This document shows, piece by piece, positions 1 to 12,429 of a DNA stretch of 64,000 nt. The number at the start of each line of letters is the position of its first letter. Position 1 is the stretch's first letter. This DNA is from Poecilobothrus nobilitatus (Eukaryota > Arthropoda > Insecta > Diptera > Dolichopodidae). The notes beneath the pieces were generated by a model. That model was not told the origin of the DNA. It worked only from the letters and a program-made list of their open reading frames with translations, and ran no database searches. The DNA lies in contig OX352773.1 in assembly GCA_947095535.1 (NCBI GenBank), positions 85,346,670 through 85,410,669 on the forward strand, given 5' to 3'. The translations under genes were made by a program, and so were the position numbers.

Positions 1-119
1 ATTGAAACTAAAAATTTCAAAATGATTTAAAAAACAGGAGAGGAACTATTTTTTTCTTTTACTAAGTATGTTATATTTTGGCTGCTGACTAGAATAATAG
101 TACTAATAATACTAGTATT

Positions 120-195
120 ATATTTAGTTGGTTCAGTGGTTAAGATGCAAAAATTTAAAGTTACAAGATAGTTGATTCGAAAGAATACTAATTTT
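120..195 (+). mobile_element. Weak tRNA-like SINE head
   Basis: The stretch has an A-box-like segment (ttggttcagtggttaagatg, about 129-148) and about 25 bases later a degenerate B-box-like segment (gttgattcgaaa). The same box order occurs in the clearer SINE heads at 25.9, 45.3 and 57.2 kb. No clover-leaf can be completed and no SINE body is recognisable downstream, so this may be a decayed head or chance. Confidence 0.25.
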
Positions 196-1500
196 TGGGA
201 TAATCAACCAATCAGTTCTTTAAAATTGAAACCTACTTTTCGCTAAAAAATAAATATTTTTAAATCGAATATATGTATGTAAGTATGTCCAGTATATTAT
301 TTATATCAAGTAAATATGTATTTCCTTTTATGATAATTTATTTTACTTTTAAATCTTTTTAAATCAAACTTTAGAATAAAACCTTTAGTACGAATGTAAT
401 TTGATTTATGGTATAAGGATGTGGCGAGGATTTTTGAGAAAACAGATAAAATTTGAAGTAAGAAAACTTTGTAGAGAAATTTGCAAGGAAAATATTAAAT
501 TTCTTCTAAAAATTTACTACATAATACATATATTTGTTATCAACTTGGGAGAACGCAAGCGATGGCATTTGGTACGAAACATGGGAATAATGTTCTTGTT
601 TCGTGTAGGAAAATTTTGAGTGGAGGTATTAGCTGTTTTATTTCTTTAAAACAGATGCTCACTCCTACAATTTACCTATATAAAATGAGGTACAATAAGA
701 ACAACCTTGACAGTAATAGCTGAGTAATAACACTGCGATCGTTAACAAGACTAATAGCTCTGTATTGTACTTTGTTGAAATAACCCAGTGCTATTAGGAG
801 GTCTGCAACATTTTATAGATATTGAGAAGATCTGATCCAAAGAAAAAAGGTTTACAAAAAAATCGAAACATTTAGTTTGCATCTTTAAGTATACAAAAAA
901 TGTGATTTGACCAAGTTAATTTTTAGTTTAATTTTATATTAAAAATTTTTAAGTGTGCTGCGTAATGCAAAGCTACTTTCTGAAAGATTGGGTAAAACAT
1001 TTTTGGTTTAACTTGATACCCAGAATCTTTAAGTGTGTTGAGTAATACAAAACTACTTTCTAACAGACTATATACTTAAGTATAGGTTAAAGAAATGTAT
1101 TAACCTTCAAATTATTCCCAATTTGAATTTTTAGCCCATTTTAACATTTTAAATTTGTTTGTTTTGTTTGGTAAAATTTCCTTGGGAATTTAATTAAAAT
1201 TTTTAAACGTTATTTACACACTGTATTAAAACTGGTTTTAATGATAATAATATATGGATTATAATTCATTTTTGAATTTAAAAAAAATCTTTTATTTTAC
1301 AATTATTGCTTACCTTGCTGTTATGTCCACTTATTATTCTACAAAATTCTTCTTAAGCTTTTCTCAAAACATTTTCGACTAAATAAAAAATCGTCTACAG
1401 GTATTTGACTACACATTTTGTTCTGAAATAGAAAAATGAAAAAAAAAATAGTTGTAATAAAAATTAATTCACAAAATTTATTTAAAAGTGATATAAAAGC
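196..1500. other. AT-rich interval, nothing recognised
   Basis: Only short stop-rich reading frames and A/T homopolymers are present. The open frame at 401-619 starts at TTG and has no recognisable domain. A loose direct duplication ('aatcttt/ttt aagtgtg.tg.gtaat.caaa.ctactttctga') occurs at about 949-985 and 1024-1063. I see no gene. Confidence 0.6.
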
Positions 1501-2290
1501 GAGGAAGAGTGCAGTAGAGTCGACTGTGTCAACTTTGGGATACCCGTATGAACGTAATATATCCTGTTTCTATAAAACTTGATCATCTTTTAAAAACATT
1601 CAGATGTTTTAGTATCGACGTCAACTACATTTTATATATTTATATAAATTGTGGAGTTGTATTACCCGAATCTATTGCTCCTAGCTTTATTAAGTTCCAA
1701 GAAATGCAAGAAGCCTGAAACGGCTGCTTTAGACTAATGAAATTTTACAAAAGTTTTTGGCATATAAATCGACATTTCTTTACTAAATTTGAGATTCCTA
1801 GCTTCAATAAACACTGAGTTATTCTCATTTAAACGAAGAAGTTGTATGGCAGCTACCCGAACCCGCCGCACCACCGCAACCAAATTTTACAGAAGTCGTT
1901 GCCATAAAGCTTGATCATCATTTGCAAAATTTCAGGAACCTAGCTTGAATAGATACTGAGTTATTTCTATTTAAAGAAAGAAGTTGTATGGCAGCTACTC
2001 GAACCCGCCGATCGAAAATATTGGATTTAAATAGCAAAACTAAATATTTTGCAAAAATGACGTAAAATAAATTTCAGCCTCCTAGCTCCTTTATTTTTTG
2101 AGTTATCGTGCAGACGGACGGACAGACCTATATGGCTTAATCAACTCTGAATTCGATTCTGAGCCGATCCATACCTTTGACACTATATCCAGCTGAACCC
2201 CTTTAAGGTGTCACAAACGTAATGGTAAATTTATTTTACCCTTGAACATAGTTCATACGGGTATAACGAGCAAAAATACAGTTGTCTTTA
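1501..2290 (+). mobile_element. DINE/Helentron-like element, family DINE-A, full-looking copy
   Basis: Non-autonomous repeat, no coding capacity. It has a subterminal inverted repeat: atacccgtatgaac at 1540-1553 answers gttcatacgggtat at 2251-2264. An 'agtcgact' palindrome lies just outside the left repeat. The interior is a degenerate tandem array: the 'ctagct' box recurs at 1682, 1799, 1941 and 2083 (steps of about 117, 142 and 142), and 'aagttgtatggcagctac' recurs at 1839 and 1981. The tail has 'gagttatcgtgcagacggacggacag' style sequence (broken here by family divergence) followed by 'gatccataccttt', a layout typical of dipteran INE-1/DINE-1 elements. Parts of this family recur inverted at 27.2-27.6 and 40.0-40.5 kb. 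Confidence 0.65.
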
Positions 2291-2474
2291 CTCTTAGATA
2301 CCGTACGAACCGTTAGCATGTTCATAGCCTGACACTCTGCTTATGATAATATTTTTTTAATTTTTTACTATTTTAAAATAATTTGGATGAATTTTATAAT
2401 TTCTAGAACTATGGGTTGTACCTTGTACATATATTCAAACTATATATTTACATATTCTTAAAAAGCAGATTCTA

Positions 2475-2570
2475 ACATTCCACATAACGATATTCCACCA
2501 ATCCACAATTATCAATATTCCACCATTCCACAATATTCCACCAATCCAAAACTTTTCCAATATGCTATAG
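2475..2570. repeat. Short degenerate minisatellite (attccacca type)
   Basis: The words 'attccacca', 'attccaca' and 'atattccaccaatcca' recur with spacing of roughly 10-25 bases over about 95 bases. This is a low-order array in otherwise plain AT-rich DNA, between two DINE-like elements. Confidence 0.6.
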
Positions 2571-2689
2571 TGACATATACGATATGAAAATAAACATGAG
2601 TTACATAAGTATGTATACTAATATCATATAAATATAAATTCTTCAAGAAACATTATATTTTATTTTTTATATATTTTTTTTTTTTCCTT

Positions 2690-3250
2690 TTTTTTTGTAC
2701 TATGCATGCTCAACAATCTCAAATTATCGTGTAAAAAAAAATGCAAAAAAATCGTTAAAAAATTTGTTAGAAAAATTTCACACTTTCGTCAATTTTAAGG
2801 TAACCCAATATTATTAAGAAAAGTTGTTGGTGTTTTAAATTGAAGATATACCTTATACAACTTGTGTTATAACAATTTAAATATAGACCTTTTTCGAATT
2901 TTGGGGAGCTGTAGCTTCGTAACCGATGGGGCTACAGAAAAAAGTTGTTAATAATAAAATTAATATTTTTATGATATCTAAAATGTCATGGCTCTATTTA
3001 AAAAAAAATGTGGGGATCTAAAAGTTAGGTGTTCGAGAACATACAAATTGTTGTAGGAATATTTTGTGTTAATTTCGAGACTCTATCTTTCTTAGTTTTT
3101 GAGTTATTTTGCTGACGAGCGGACAAAGCTTAATCTACTCAGAATTTGATTCTGTTCCGATCCATACCTTTGAGGTTATATTTCGAGGTGTTACAAACTG
3201 AGGACCAATTTTAATATACCCGATCCTTATCGTACGGGTATAACTAAGTA
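2690..3250 (+). mobile_element. DINE-B element, shortened copy
   Basis: It shares a series of boxes in the same order with the copy at 51.4-52.4 kb: 'cacactttcgtcaatttta', 'tattaagaaaagttg', 'gctgtagcttcgtaac', 'ggggctacagaaaaaagttgtt', 'atattttgtgttaat', 'gagttatttt', 'gatccatacctttgag', 'ttttaatatacccgat' and a terminal 'cgtacgggtataac'. No coding capacity. It is shorter than the 51-kb copy, lacking the middle part with 'cataacggtaaattta'. Confidence 0.6.
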
Positions 3251-4171
3251 TAAATTAACTATTTTTTAAATGTTGTCATGTTCCGTTTTAAAATAAATTT
3301 CTTTTTAATTTCTCTTGTTTTGCACAACTGTTTCATTTTGTTTCCACCTATTTTTTTTATTAATATAAATAATTTACAATCGTTTATAAATTTTCGAATA
3401 ATTCAATAATCTCAAAAAAAAAAAAAACAATTTTCATCTTAAAAACATAAACTAATAATAAAACGAAAAAATAAAATAAAAATTAATTCTATAAATTATT
3501 TTCTCAAAATGAATGGATAATACAATCAAAAAAGAAAAACAAATTAAAAAAAAAATGTAAAACAACTTAAAATAATATTAAAATACAGAATATTGTTTCA
3601 TTTTGTTATATGTACTTAAATAAATGAAAATCTTCTTACACACCCCATCACAGATGATGATGTTATTTATCCCGATCCATAAAACAAAAGCATCATATCT
3701 CAATTTATTACAATCTGTATATACATAGGTACATACATATGTAAAAATATTAAGAAATTTTAAAATTTTAACATTTAATGTGTGTACACATAAACCATAA
3801 ACATATGTAATAATATTATACTTAAAATATTATGTGGGTGGGTGTAAACTGTAAATAGAGCAATGCAACACGAATACTTCATAAACTCCACCCGATAACC
3901 TATTTTGATAAAATAAACAATAAACAGTTAATCCATTTAATATAGATAATATAAATATTATGTATTTTATATAATGCATGTATACAATTTACCGTTATTC
4001 TCGTTTATTTTTTGTTTACATTAAAAATATTTAATTTTTCTTTCTTTTATTTTGTTTCTGTGGGAAAAACAAATTGACTTTTTTTAAAATTATTATATGT
4101 AGAGCTATGTAGAAAAATAACTAGAAATAAATAAATATTGTTACCTTAACAGATAACTCTATCTACATATA
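3251..4171. other. AT-rich interval, nothing recognised
   Basis: Plain A/T-rich DNA with poly-A runs near 3414 and 3540 and small tatg/cata repeats near 3715-3745. No open frame of note. Confidence 0.6.
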
Positions 4172-4661
4172 CAGTCGAAAACGGATAAGTGGACATCAAC
4201 CAGGCAAATAAAACTTGTGGAGTTATAAGATATTTTCAATTATACGTAAGTGCACATATTTGCAGTTATGTATATTTCTGTAACATATAGAAAATTTATG
4301 CACACATTCATACTTCAAAAATAAGTAAACTCAATGTTTAATTGGATTCAACTTTTTTTTTCTGTGCTAGCATTTAAAAATTTTATCAAGACTATTTATA
4401 TAGTGATGGAACTTTCTCAATTTAGGAAAAAAAGTACTTGAATAATAATTTCAGATTTACACATATCCGTTACTCAATCAATTCGTTACTTAAATCAATG
4501 AAAACGTTGAATTTTAGGTTTGAAAGTTTTGTGCAGTTATTAGAAATTTGCACTTATAAGTTTTGCAGTTATCCAAACAAATTTTTTTGCAGATTATTAA
4601 AAGTAGCACGGGGATTAAAAATAGCCACTTAGGTGAGTTTTGCACTTATCCGTTTTTGACT
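4172..4661. mobile_element. MITE-like element with ~19-bp terminal inverted repeats
   Basis: The left end cagtcgaaaacggataagtg (4172-4191) matches the reverse complement of the right end (4642-4661, cacttatccgtttttgacta) with only two differences. Related sub-terminal words (tgcagttat, tgcacttat) recur inside in both orientations, a common trait of MITEs. The flanks do not give a clean TA duplication. The 'cagt...cggataa' style of end resembles pogo/Tigger-type TIRs, but that is inference. The open frame at 4438-4632 lies inside and looks like chance. Confidence 0.6.
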
Positions 4662-5990
4662 ACATACATATCTATACAATTAACTATATTTTGTTTTGCA
4701 ATTTCTAAAATTTCTTTTATAATCTTCCTTTTTTAAAATTTGTTTTATACAGTTATTTCTATATTTTAAACCTTTAAAAACTTGTAATATATTATTGTTT
4801 AGTAGGAAACCTACAAAATCTGCTTTCACATACTTTTAACTTTTTTTTTAAATTTATAAAATATCTGTTGACTGCAGCTTGTTACTGTAACGATTTAGAA
4901 AAATTTCCCTTAGATTTGTAAGGATCAGGATCAAAAATAATTCTTCGTGCTTCAATTTATCTATTAATTTTTTAGCAATTTCGTTTTTTTTTTAGCAGAA
5001 TATTCTGCCTTATATTTTTTACATACATACATCAGTTGTTTAAATTTTAAGATGTTGATATGATTTTAGATTTTCAACAATAATGATTTTTACATATATG
5101 TATGTAGATATAATGAAATATTTTATTTAATTTATTTTTCCATATTAAATTTTCTCGAGTTATTTATTTTAAAAAGTTTCCAATAAAGTCAATAGATTTA
5201 ATTGGGTTAAAACATTTTATTTATTTATTATATTGTTTATATTTATTCTTTCTTAATTTCCTCATCAATTTTCTTACTTTATTTTTTTATTTTTTACCAC
5301 ATTGTGCATTTTTTATTTTATTTGAAAGTTACCATTTTTCGATTATAATTTTTCTTTTCTTTTCTCCTTAAGTTATATGCATGTATGTATGTATATATGT
5401 ATACCAATTTCATTTACTTACTCTTTCTGTTTTTCACATTTTTTTTATCAGTATAAAAGACCTTAAAACTTTACATAACCACTTTTCATCCGTTTTTTCT
5501 ATCTCATAAATTCAGAAAGAAAAGAAAAGAGAAAGAAAATAATAAAATTAAAAAATATAACATTTAAGGGAGAATCATACCTTTTAAAGCAGTTCAAAAG
5601 AGATTTTTTTTTTCTATATTTTACGAAACACAATTGTTTAAGATTTTTTTTTTAAATGGACGTTATCATACGACTCATACGAGTAATAAAAAAAAAATTT
5701 GTATGTGAAGAGAAGGTACAAAAGAGAAGACAATAGAAAGACAGAGATAAGTATAAAATTTGAAAAAAGAAAAAAAGTTCTAAACATTTATTTTACATTA
5801 TATAGGATGATTAATTGTAACAAATGTTTAAATAATGTGGAATAACTATTTTGATTGTTTTAAAACTGTTATCGCAATAATAGTTTTTCTACTCGCAAGT
5901 TTAAAATTATTCGGAAGAAAACAGGATCAATTAACGATCACTGAGAGCCGAAAAAACTTCATAACAATGAACTATATCAATAAATATTAG
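4662..5990. other. AT-rich interval, nothing recognised
   Basis: Pyrimidine-rich runs (about 5230-5360) and purine-rich runs (about 5513-5545 and 5697-5775) dominate. No gene, TIR pair or conserved repeat was recognised. Confidence 0.6.
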
Positions 5991-5996
5991 TACGCA

Positions 5997-6875
5997 TCAA
6001 GTTGTAACGGTGCAGTGACAGAACGCCCGAGGAAATAAAGCCCACGGAGCTTTAAAAACTTTTCGAATTAACGGCCGTTTCTTTTAATTAACGGCCGGCC
6101 TTTTCAAAAAAGAATTAAAGCGCACTAGATCGTGTGTTTTAAGTCTATTTTGAAAAAGAATTAAAGCCCACTTAGTAACGCAAAGGTTACTATCATGAGT
6201 CTATATTTCATTTGTTGATATGCCGGAAGTCCCATGATCAAAAGTGACATTAGGACTTTTGACTCACTTCAATGAGCCAGAAGTCCGTCAGAGATTTTGG
6301 GAGAGATTTTAGAATTGAATTCAAAATCAAGATTATACGCCTTTTACAGAATATTTAGATAAGTATATGCATATGTGAGTTTCTGAATTAGGAGAGATTT
6401 TAGAGTTAGTTACAAAATCAGGGTTACACGCTTTTTCTAGAATAAGTATATAATCCTACTAATTCAAAAGTCGCATATGCATAAATTTATATATTCTGTA
6501 AAAGGCGTATGATCCTGATTTTAAATTCAATTCTAAAATCCCTGCCAAAATCCCTTACAATAGAAGTCCCAATTCAGAATCTCGCACATATACATATTAG
6601 TAAATTTTCTGGAAAAAGGTGATACACCAATTTTTTATCCAAAACTCTAAAATCTCTCCAAATGCGTTTGATCTACATATTCTATTACTCTCTTCTTTTA
6701 ATAACAAAAAATAGTGTGGATCTTAATACCAATTCAAAAGGAATTAAAGCCCGCGGGTTTGAATTCCTTTTAATTATGGGCTTTAAAGGGAATTTCGTTC
6801 CAATTCAAAAACGAAATAACGCCCGTCGGCTTTATTTTCTTTGGCATTCTGTTATTGCACACGTTGTAACACTTT
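5997..6875. mobile_element. Foldback element with ~400-bp arms
   Basis: The left arm (about 5997-6393) and right arm (about 6463-6875) are inverted copies. Outer ends: gttgtaacggtgcagtgaca (6001-6020) answers the reverse complement of the segment about 6852-6875 (gttacaacgtgtgcaataac). Inner parts: tacgccttttacagaatat (about 6336-6354) answers atattctgtaaaaggcgta (6491-6509), with 'attttagaattgaatt' on the left and its inverse on the right. The arms are GC-richer than the flanks ('aacggccg', 'aaagcccgcggg'). There is no coding capacity (the open frame at 6662-6892 lies in the arm) and no clear target duplication, so the superfamily is undetermined. Confidence 0.7.
6255..6286. other. Conserved hairpin inside the foldback element
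   Basis: gacttttgactc and gagccagaagtc can pair around a short loop (about 10 canonical or wobble pairs of 12). A near-identical hairpin recurs at 31867-31897, so the structure is a family feature and not a chance palindrome. Confidence 0.5.
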
Positions 6876-6899
6876 ACATAAGCTGGTATTAACAGCCTA

Positions 6900-7848
6900 T
6901 ATCCCCCAAAAAGTTTTTAATCACGAACTTTTCGGAAAGCATGATCATTAGGCCATTATTATCCATTGTTGAAAAACTTCTAAGATTCCAGACTAAAAAT
7001 TGACATTGGCTAAAATTTCATAGATAAAGGAAAAGAGAGGACTATATAGTGACCAAAATATTTCTGGTAATACCACAAATTACATGAGAAATCTAAATCA
7101 TAAAGTTTTTTAATAAAATTAAATGAAGAAGCATTAAATATTAATATATAAAACAAAATTGATTAGTAATTTAAAATCTTTTAACGATTTTTAATATTAA
7201 AATTAATTATGTTTTCTTAAAACTCATGGCTTGTACGCAAATGACATTAAACTAATTCATATCATGAATTCATTTACAAAGAAATAAAAACTTCTTTGGA
7301 GTTTTTCAATTTCGAATAGAAGTATCTCAAGAAATGTATTGTAAATTATCGATAATATCTTATTATTAATACCTATTTAATATTAAAATTCAGATACCTA
7401 AGTATAAAACACAAAATACTTTTGAAAATTAAGATAATGAAGTAAATTAAAACGAAAACAGTGGTTCTTAAACTTAAATAAAAGTATCATAAAAAACTAT
7501 AAAGTTTTTTTTGTTTTGAATATTTCCGCGCATCGCTTCATCTAATGATTGTATTATTTCTCTTCCTCTTAATATAAATAGAAAAATATGAGGTTTTACT
7601 TTTTCTCTTTTCCAACTAACAAAACAAATGTACAAATTTTATAAAAAAAATAAATTGTCTTATTGTCATATTTAAAGTTTTATTTTCCGTAGATGCAGTA
7701 TTTCTTTATTGAGGATTAAATAATGTTTTTTAAATTTAGTGTTCATTTATTTATAATTATGTCATTCCCTTAACTGAATAAATTTTATAAGAAAACACCC
7801 CACATAACTCATTAGATAAGTTATCTAGAGAAAGCTCAGTTTTATTTA
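6900..7848. other. AT-rich interval, nothing recognised
   Basis: Plain A/T-rich sequence between the foldback element and the mariner. No repeat or coding signal recognised. Confidence 0.6.
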
Positions 7849-7850
7849 TA

Positions 7851-9149
7851 TAGGGTGTTCAAAATTGAGGTATAATTTTGATTTTGCCGCCATTTTTTCT
7901 CTACCTGGAATTTTTATACCAGGTTTCTTTAGGTATATTCTAAATACATTCTGGTTAGTTAATATGGAACGTAACACGAAGGAACAACGTGTTTTTGTTA
8001 TTACAACATTTTTTGAAAATGGTAAAAGTTTTCAAGATGTAATTAGGAATTTTCGAACAAAATTTGGTAGAGAAAATGCTCCAACAAATCGTGCCATCAA
8101 GCTGATGGTTGATAAATTTCTAGAAACTGGATCTGTTCTTGATAACAGAGCCAACATTTATCAACGTAGTGGCCGTTCAACCGAGAATGTAGCAGCTGTG
8201 AGAAGAAGTGTTGAAGAAGATCCAAAAATTTCCATTCGTCATCGTTCGCAGCAATTAAACATCAAACCATCCACATTATTCAACATTTTGCATCGTGATC
8301 TCCATTTAAAGGCTTATAAGATCCACCTGACGCAAGAATTAAAACCAACTGACCATGCATTACGTCGGCAATTCGTTTCTTGGGCAATCGAAAAACAAGA
8401 AGAAAATGAGAATTTTTTCAACAAAATAATCTTCACCGACGAAGCTCATTTCCAGCTCAATGGCTACGTCAATAAACAGAATTGCCGCATTTGCGGTGAA
8501 GAGAATCCAAGGATTATCTTAGAGCAACCAGTACATCCACAAAAAGTTACGGTTTGGTGTGGTTTGTGGTCAGGAAGAATCATCGGATCATATTTTTTTG
8601 AAAACGCAAATGGAAATGCGATTACGGTCAATGGAAATCGCTACAGGGAGATGATCCGAAGCATTTTGTGGCGGGAAATTGATTATTTGGACGTAGAGAA
8701 TATGTGGTTCAACAGGACAGTGCCACTTGCCACACAGCAAGAGAAACAATGGATCTTTTGAAGGAAAAGTTCGAAAATCGCATTATTTCTCGTAGAGGAG
8801 GAGTGATGTGGCCACCAAGATCGAACGATTTGACACCGTTGGATTTTTTTTTGTGGGGTTTTGTGAAATCGAAAGTGTACAGCAATAATCCCACAACAAT
8901 TCAAGAGCTTAAAAACAACATTATCCAGCAGATTTCAACCATTGAGAACAGTTTATTGAACGTGATTCAGAATTTTGGAAAAAGATTGGAAGCCTGCCGA
9001 AGTAGTAGAGGGGGCCACTTGGCCGACATAATTTTTCATTATTAACCGGAACCTATTTGTAATAAATTAAAATAAAAATATATTTAATATTTCAAAAAAA
9101 AAGTCTTTTTTTTTTAAATTAAAATGATACCTCAATTTTGAACACCCAT
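7851..9149 (+). mobile_element. Tc1/mariner element, nearly complete (~1.3 kb)
   Basis: The element is bounded by 21-bp inverted repeats: gggtgttcaaaattgaggta begins at 7853 and its inverse ends at 9147. TA dinucleotides at 7849-7850 and 9150-9151 fit the TA target duplication of Tc1/mariner. The length of about 1.3 kb and the single transposase gene are standard for the superfamily. The TIRs are almost identical to each other, while the coding region carries one frameshift, so the copy looks fairly young but non-autonomous. Confidence 0.9.
7964..9045 (+). pseudogene. Mariner-type transposase, one frameshift
   Basis: It encoded an IS630/Tc1/mariner DDE transposase that would cut and paste the surrounding TIR element. 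The start at ATG 7964 is chosen because the family begins MER-(N/Y)T; the longer open frame running back to 7865 enters the TIR. Two helix-turn-helix regions are visible (about residues 10-58 and 82-118), joined by an SGRS linker that stands where mariners have a GRPR-like motif. The first catalytic Asp is D159 in FTDEAHF, followed by LNGYVNKQN. The frame ends at 8761. The second frame (from about 8704) carries the second Asp (QQDSATCHTA, codon at 8716) and the third (PPRSNDLTPLDFFLWG, codon at 8827), with 36 residues between them. The break is a one-base loss near 8710, where 'WF-QQD' would be expected. Otherwise full length, about 360 codons. Confidence 0.9.
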
Positions 9150-12100
9150 TACTACTTCTGACGAATATTAAAATTTTGAGTAATTTTTCTTCTTTTTGAT
9201 ATAACTACGTGGTTCGTAATCTTTTCTTTCTTTGTTGATATATTTTAGGTATAATGACGAAGTGAAATTAAAGATATCTCATTCAAACAATTTTAAAATA
9301 AACCAAAACAGCTTCAAACTGTCATTTTTGTAGAATTGCAGGCATTTACTATCAAAATATGAAACTGGTGTCTTTTAAATCATCGTTATTCTTATTTTTA
9401 TATAGTATATTTTTTTTTATATCAATAGAATAGAGTATTTTCGAATTCTTTTTCGAAGACATTAGCTTCTTCAAAAAAAAAAGAAATGAAACTATGCCAT
9501 GTACTAAGTTACTGAATTCAATTAATTTATTATATAAAAAAAAATTAATTAAAAAATTTCATTATTGATTCAATATGAATAAGTTTTAAGGTAATTTTAT
9601 GATTGTCTTTAAAAACACTTGAGATAATGGACATTAGAGTTTAATTTTCTCCTCGTAATATTAGAATTGTCTTTTAAGATACAGATGATTATAATAATTC
9701 AGATGAACTTCAGATAAATTGATTTTAACTTACGAAGGAAAATAGATTATTAATTAATTTTTCTTTACAATTGTATTATCAAATTTCATTTAATAGTCAG
9801 CTTTTGGTATGATCATTCAGTTTCATAACAGTTTATAGTGATGAAAAATTGCACAATTTAACTACATAAATTTATTTTTAGATAAAGATATTCTGATTAG
9901 AGGTAAGTAGAGGCTGCACATGCACACTTAGGCCAGTTTAGGCCAGTTTTGATACCCTGAATCATTCTTTCTCCTATAATTAAATTAAACCACTATAGAA
10001 GCTTCTTACAAGGCGATGTAAATTTGTTAAGTTCACCTCCGGACAGATCGACAGCTTGTTTACGAAAAATCTTCATAGAAATTTTCTTCTTTTTTGAGCA
10101 ACAACTGGGCAGCTAACAACTAACACAGCAGATAAAGATGTTAATTTTTAATTTGACTGACAAGACAAAAAAAACCAAATGGCAGTGAATTCACTAAAAT
10201 GTACTAAAAAATAAATTAAAAGTAAGATAAATTAAATTAGGAAAAACCTAATATGCTTTCAGAATAGAAATAATTTTTTTTTTTGTACACATATCGCGGA
10301 AATATTTCATGCTTTTAATAGCATAATTTTAAAAAATATTTTAATAACTATAAAACAAAAGAAATAAAAATAATTTTACAGATCTATTTCTGTTTTTCTT
10401 TTTCTTGTATTTTTAGGATCGTTATTTAATTTTTCATACCATTAATGTTCTCCACTTTTATTGGTGTACAATGGAGGACAAGTTAAAAAAAAAAAACTTA
10501 CATAACTGTGGATTTAAAATTAAACTTGGAATAACCCTCTTAAAAAAATTTTCTTTTTTTTTAAGGTTTTGCGTGGTAAAAATGATTATAATTTTATTTT
10601 TTATTTTCATTTTTATTTTCAACTTGTTTATTTTTGTTTTCCTTTAATAAAAATAAAGCCCCAAATCTACATGTTTTATTACTACCTAAGTATTGCAAAA
10701 GTATAATAAAAACTCAGGTAATTCTTAATTTTTAATAGTTTACCTACATAGAATCCGCAAGAAAATAAAACGTATATGTAATAATAGAAAGGTATATTTA
10801 TAGTTGGATCTACTAAAACTAACATATGGATTATAGTAATGTTTAGGAACTTTTTGAATAAATAATATTAAAATGAATTAAATGATCCTTTATATTATTA
10901 TTATAAAAAATTGTCATGACTGTATGTTCATAAATAGACAGTTTTTTTATTCGAGTTGAACTTGTGTGGTTGGAGTTTTAAACGATTATGAATTGTAGGT
11001 TCTTAAATAATATAATATGTCATAGGAGGATATGATTTATATTGTGACTTAAGTAAGTTTTCTTGTTTTTAAGAGGCCTACTAATAATGAAATGTCGTCA
11101 AAAAATCTTAAGACAATTTGCGGAAGTTTTTTATATTCACAAAAATGGCCTACGCGGTTGTAGTCAGAAATAAAACGTTAATCGGTTATATACTATTAAA
11201 GCTCAAGACATAGTTTATAGGAAAGGAAAAAATTTCCAGAAAAGGGCGAAAAGGTTTATACTAAGTATAGAAACTTAGGTAGTTAAAGAAGTTAATACTC
11301 AAACTGGCAGTTCGTCTTTGTTTCTTTTAGATTTTCTCTAAATTATACTAAATTAAAATCATTTCATAGAAGCTTTTTTGAAAATTAATTTCTTTCAAGA
11401 TTGATAGAGATTAGATCTTAAGATTCCTAAATCTATTTATGGAAGTAATTTTACTTTGCGACCTCTTTCATTTATTTTAGCATTGACCTGCTCATGAGAC
11501 CTTCTCACATACCACGTAGACCTAGTTTCCACGTCGACTTTAATCCATTTTTACCCAAGAAAATAATGTTAGATAAATATTTTTATTGTATATTTTATGG
11601 TCTAAACGAATATAGAAATATATTATCTATCTGATATTAATTTACATGCAGGGATATCCTGAAGATTGAAGAAATAAATAAGTAAAATTAGAAAATTGTA
11701 ATTTAAAAGGAATGAATTGATGCAAATGTTTTGTTTTTATTATTTGTTTCCCTTTTTTTTTTATTTCTACTGTGTACTTTTTTTTTGCAATTACATATAC
11801 TTAATTATAATAAAATAAGATAGATTGTAGTTCAGTTAAGTTAAAACAAAAAATGTATAAATGGAAATTAATGAATAAAAATCTTTGAAAAAGGTAAATA
11901 AATCAGAACTAATTATGTTGTTAATTTTTATTGCAACAGGAGACTTTGCTTTTTTTTTTGCTTCCTTCTTTTATGGAAAATTTTTATTCTTTTCCTTACC
12001 TTTTTTTATATTATTTACTTTTCTTTAAATAAAGTTTTTTTTGTTTCCTTGCAAAATATTTTAATTTAAATAATTGTTAGAAAATTAACAAATTGACAGT

Positions 12101-12355
12101 TTTAAAGTAAATAAAATCAATTCCAGCTTAAACCAGGTTAGATTTTAGTTGTACTTTAGAAAGTAAAAATAAGTCACAACATTTTATGATCATTTTCAAA
12201 ATTTTTATAATTATATTTTATTTAAGTGAACCCTTATCATTGTGTTTAGTACAGCAATTATCTTTTTAGATTTTTAATATTGTTTATATTTCGGATAATC
12301 TTTTATAAATATGTCATTTTCGGATAATTTTCACTCACCCCTTATATTTACGGCA
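9150..12355. other. Long AT-rich interval, nothing recognised
   Basis: No gene or full repeat recognised over 3.2 kb. Notable only are a small duplication 'ttaggccagtt' at about 9928-9949 and a slightly GC-richer patch at 11480-11560. Several poly-A/T tracts occur. Confidence 0.55.
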
Positions 12356-12429
12356 ACCTAGACTATTAACCTAGATAATTAAATAGAGCTAGACCTAGAC
12401 TATTAACCTAGATATTTAAATAGAATAGT
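12356..12429. repeat. Tandem duplication of a 37-bp unit
   Basis: Two consecutive units begin acctagactattaacctaga at 12356 and 12393. The unit is itself partly repetitive ('cctaga' occurs twice per unit). Confidence 0.75.
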
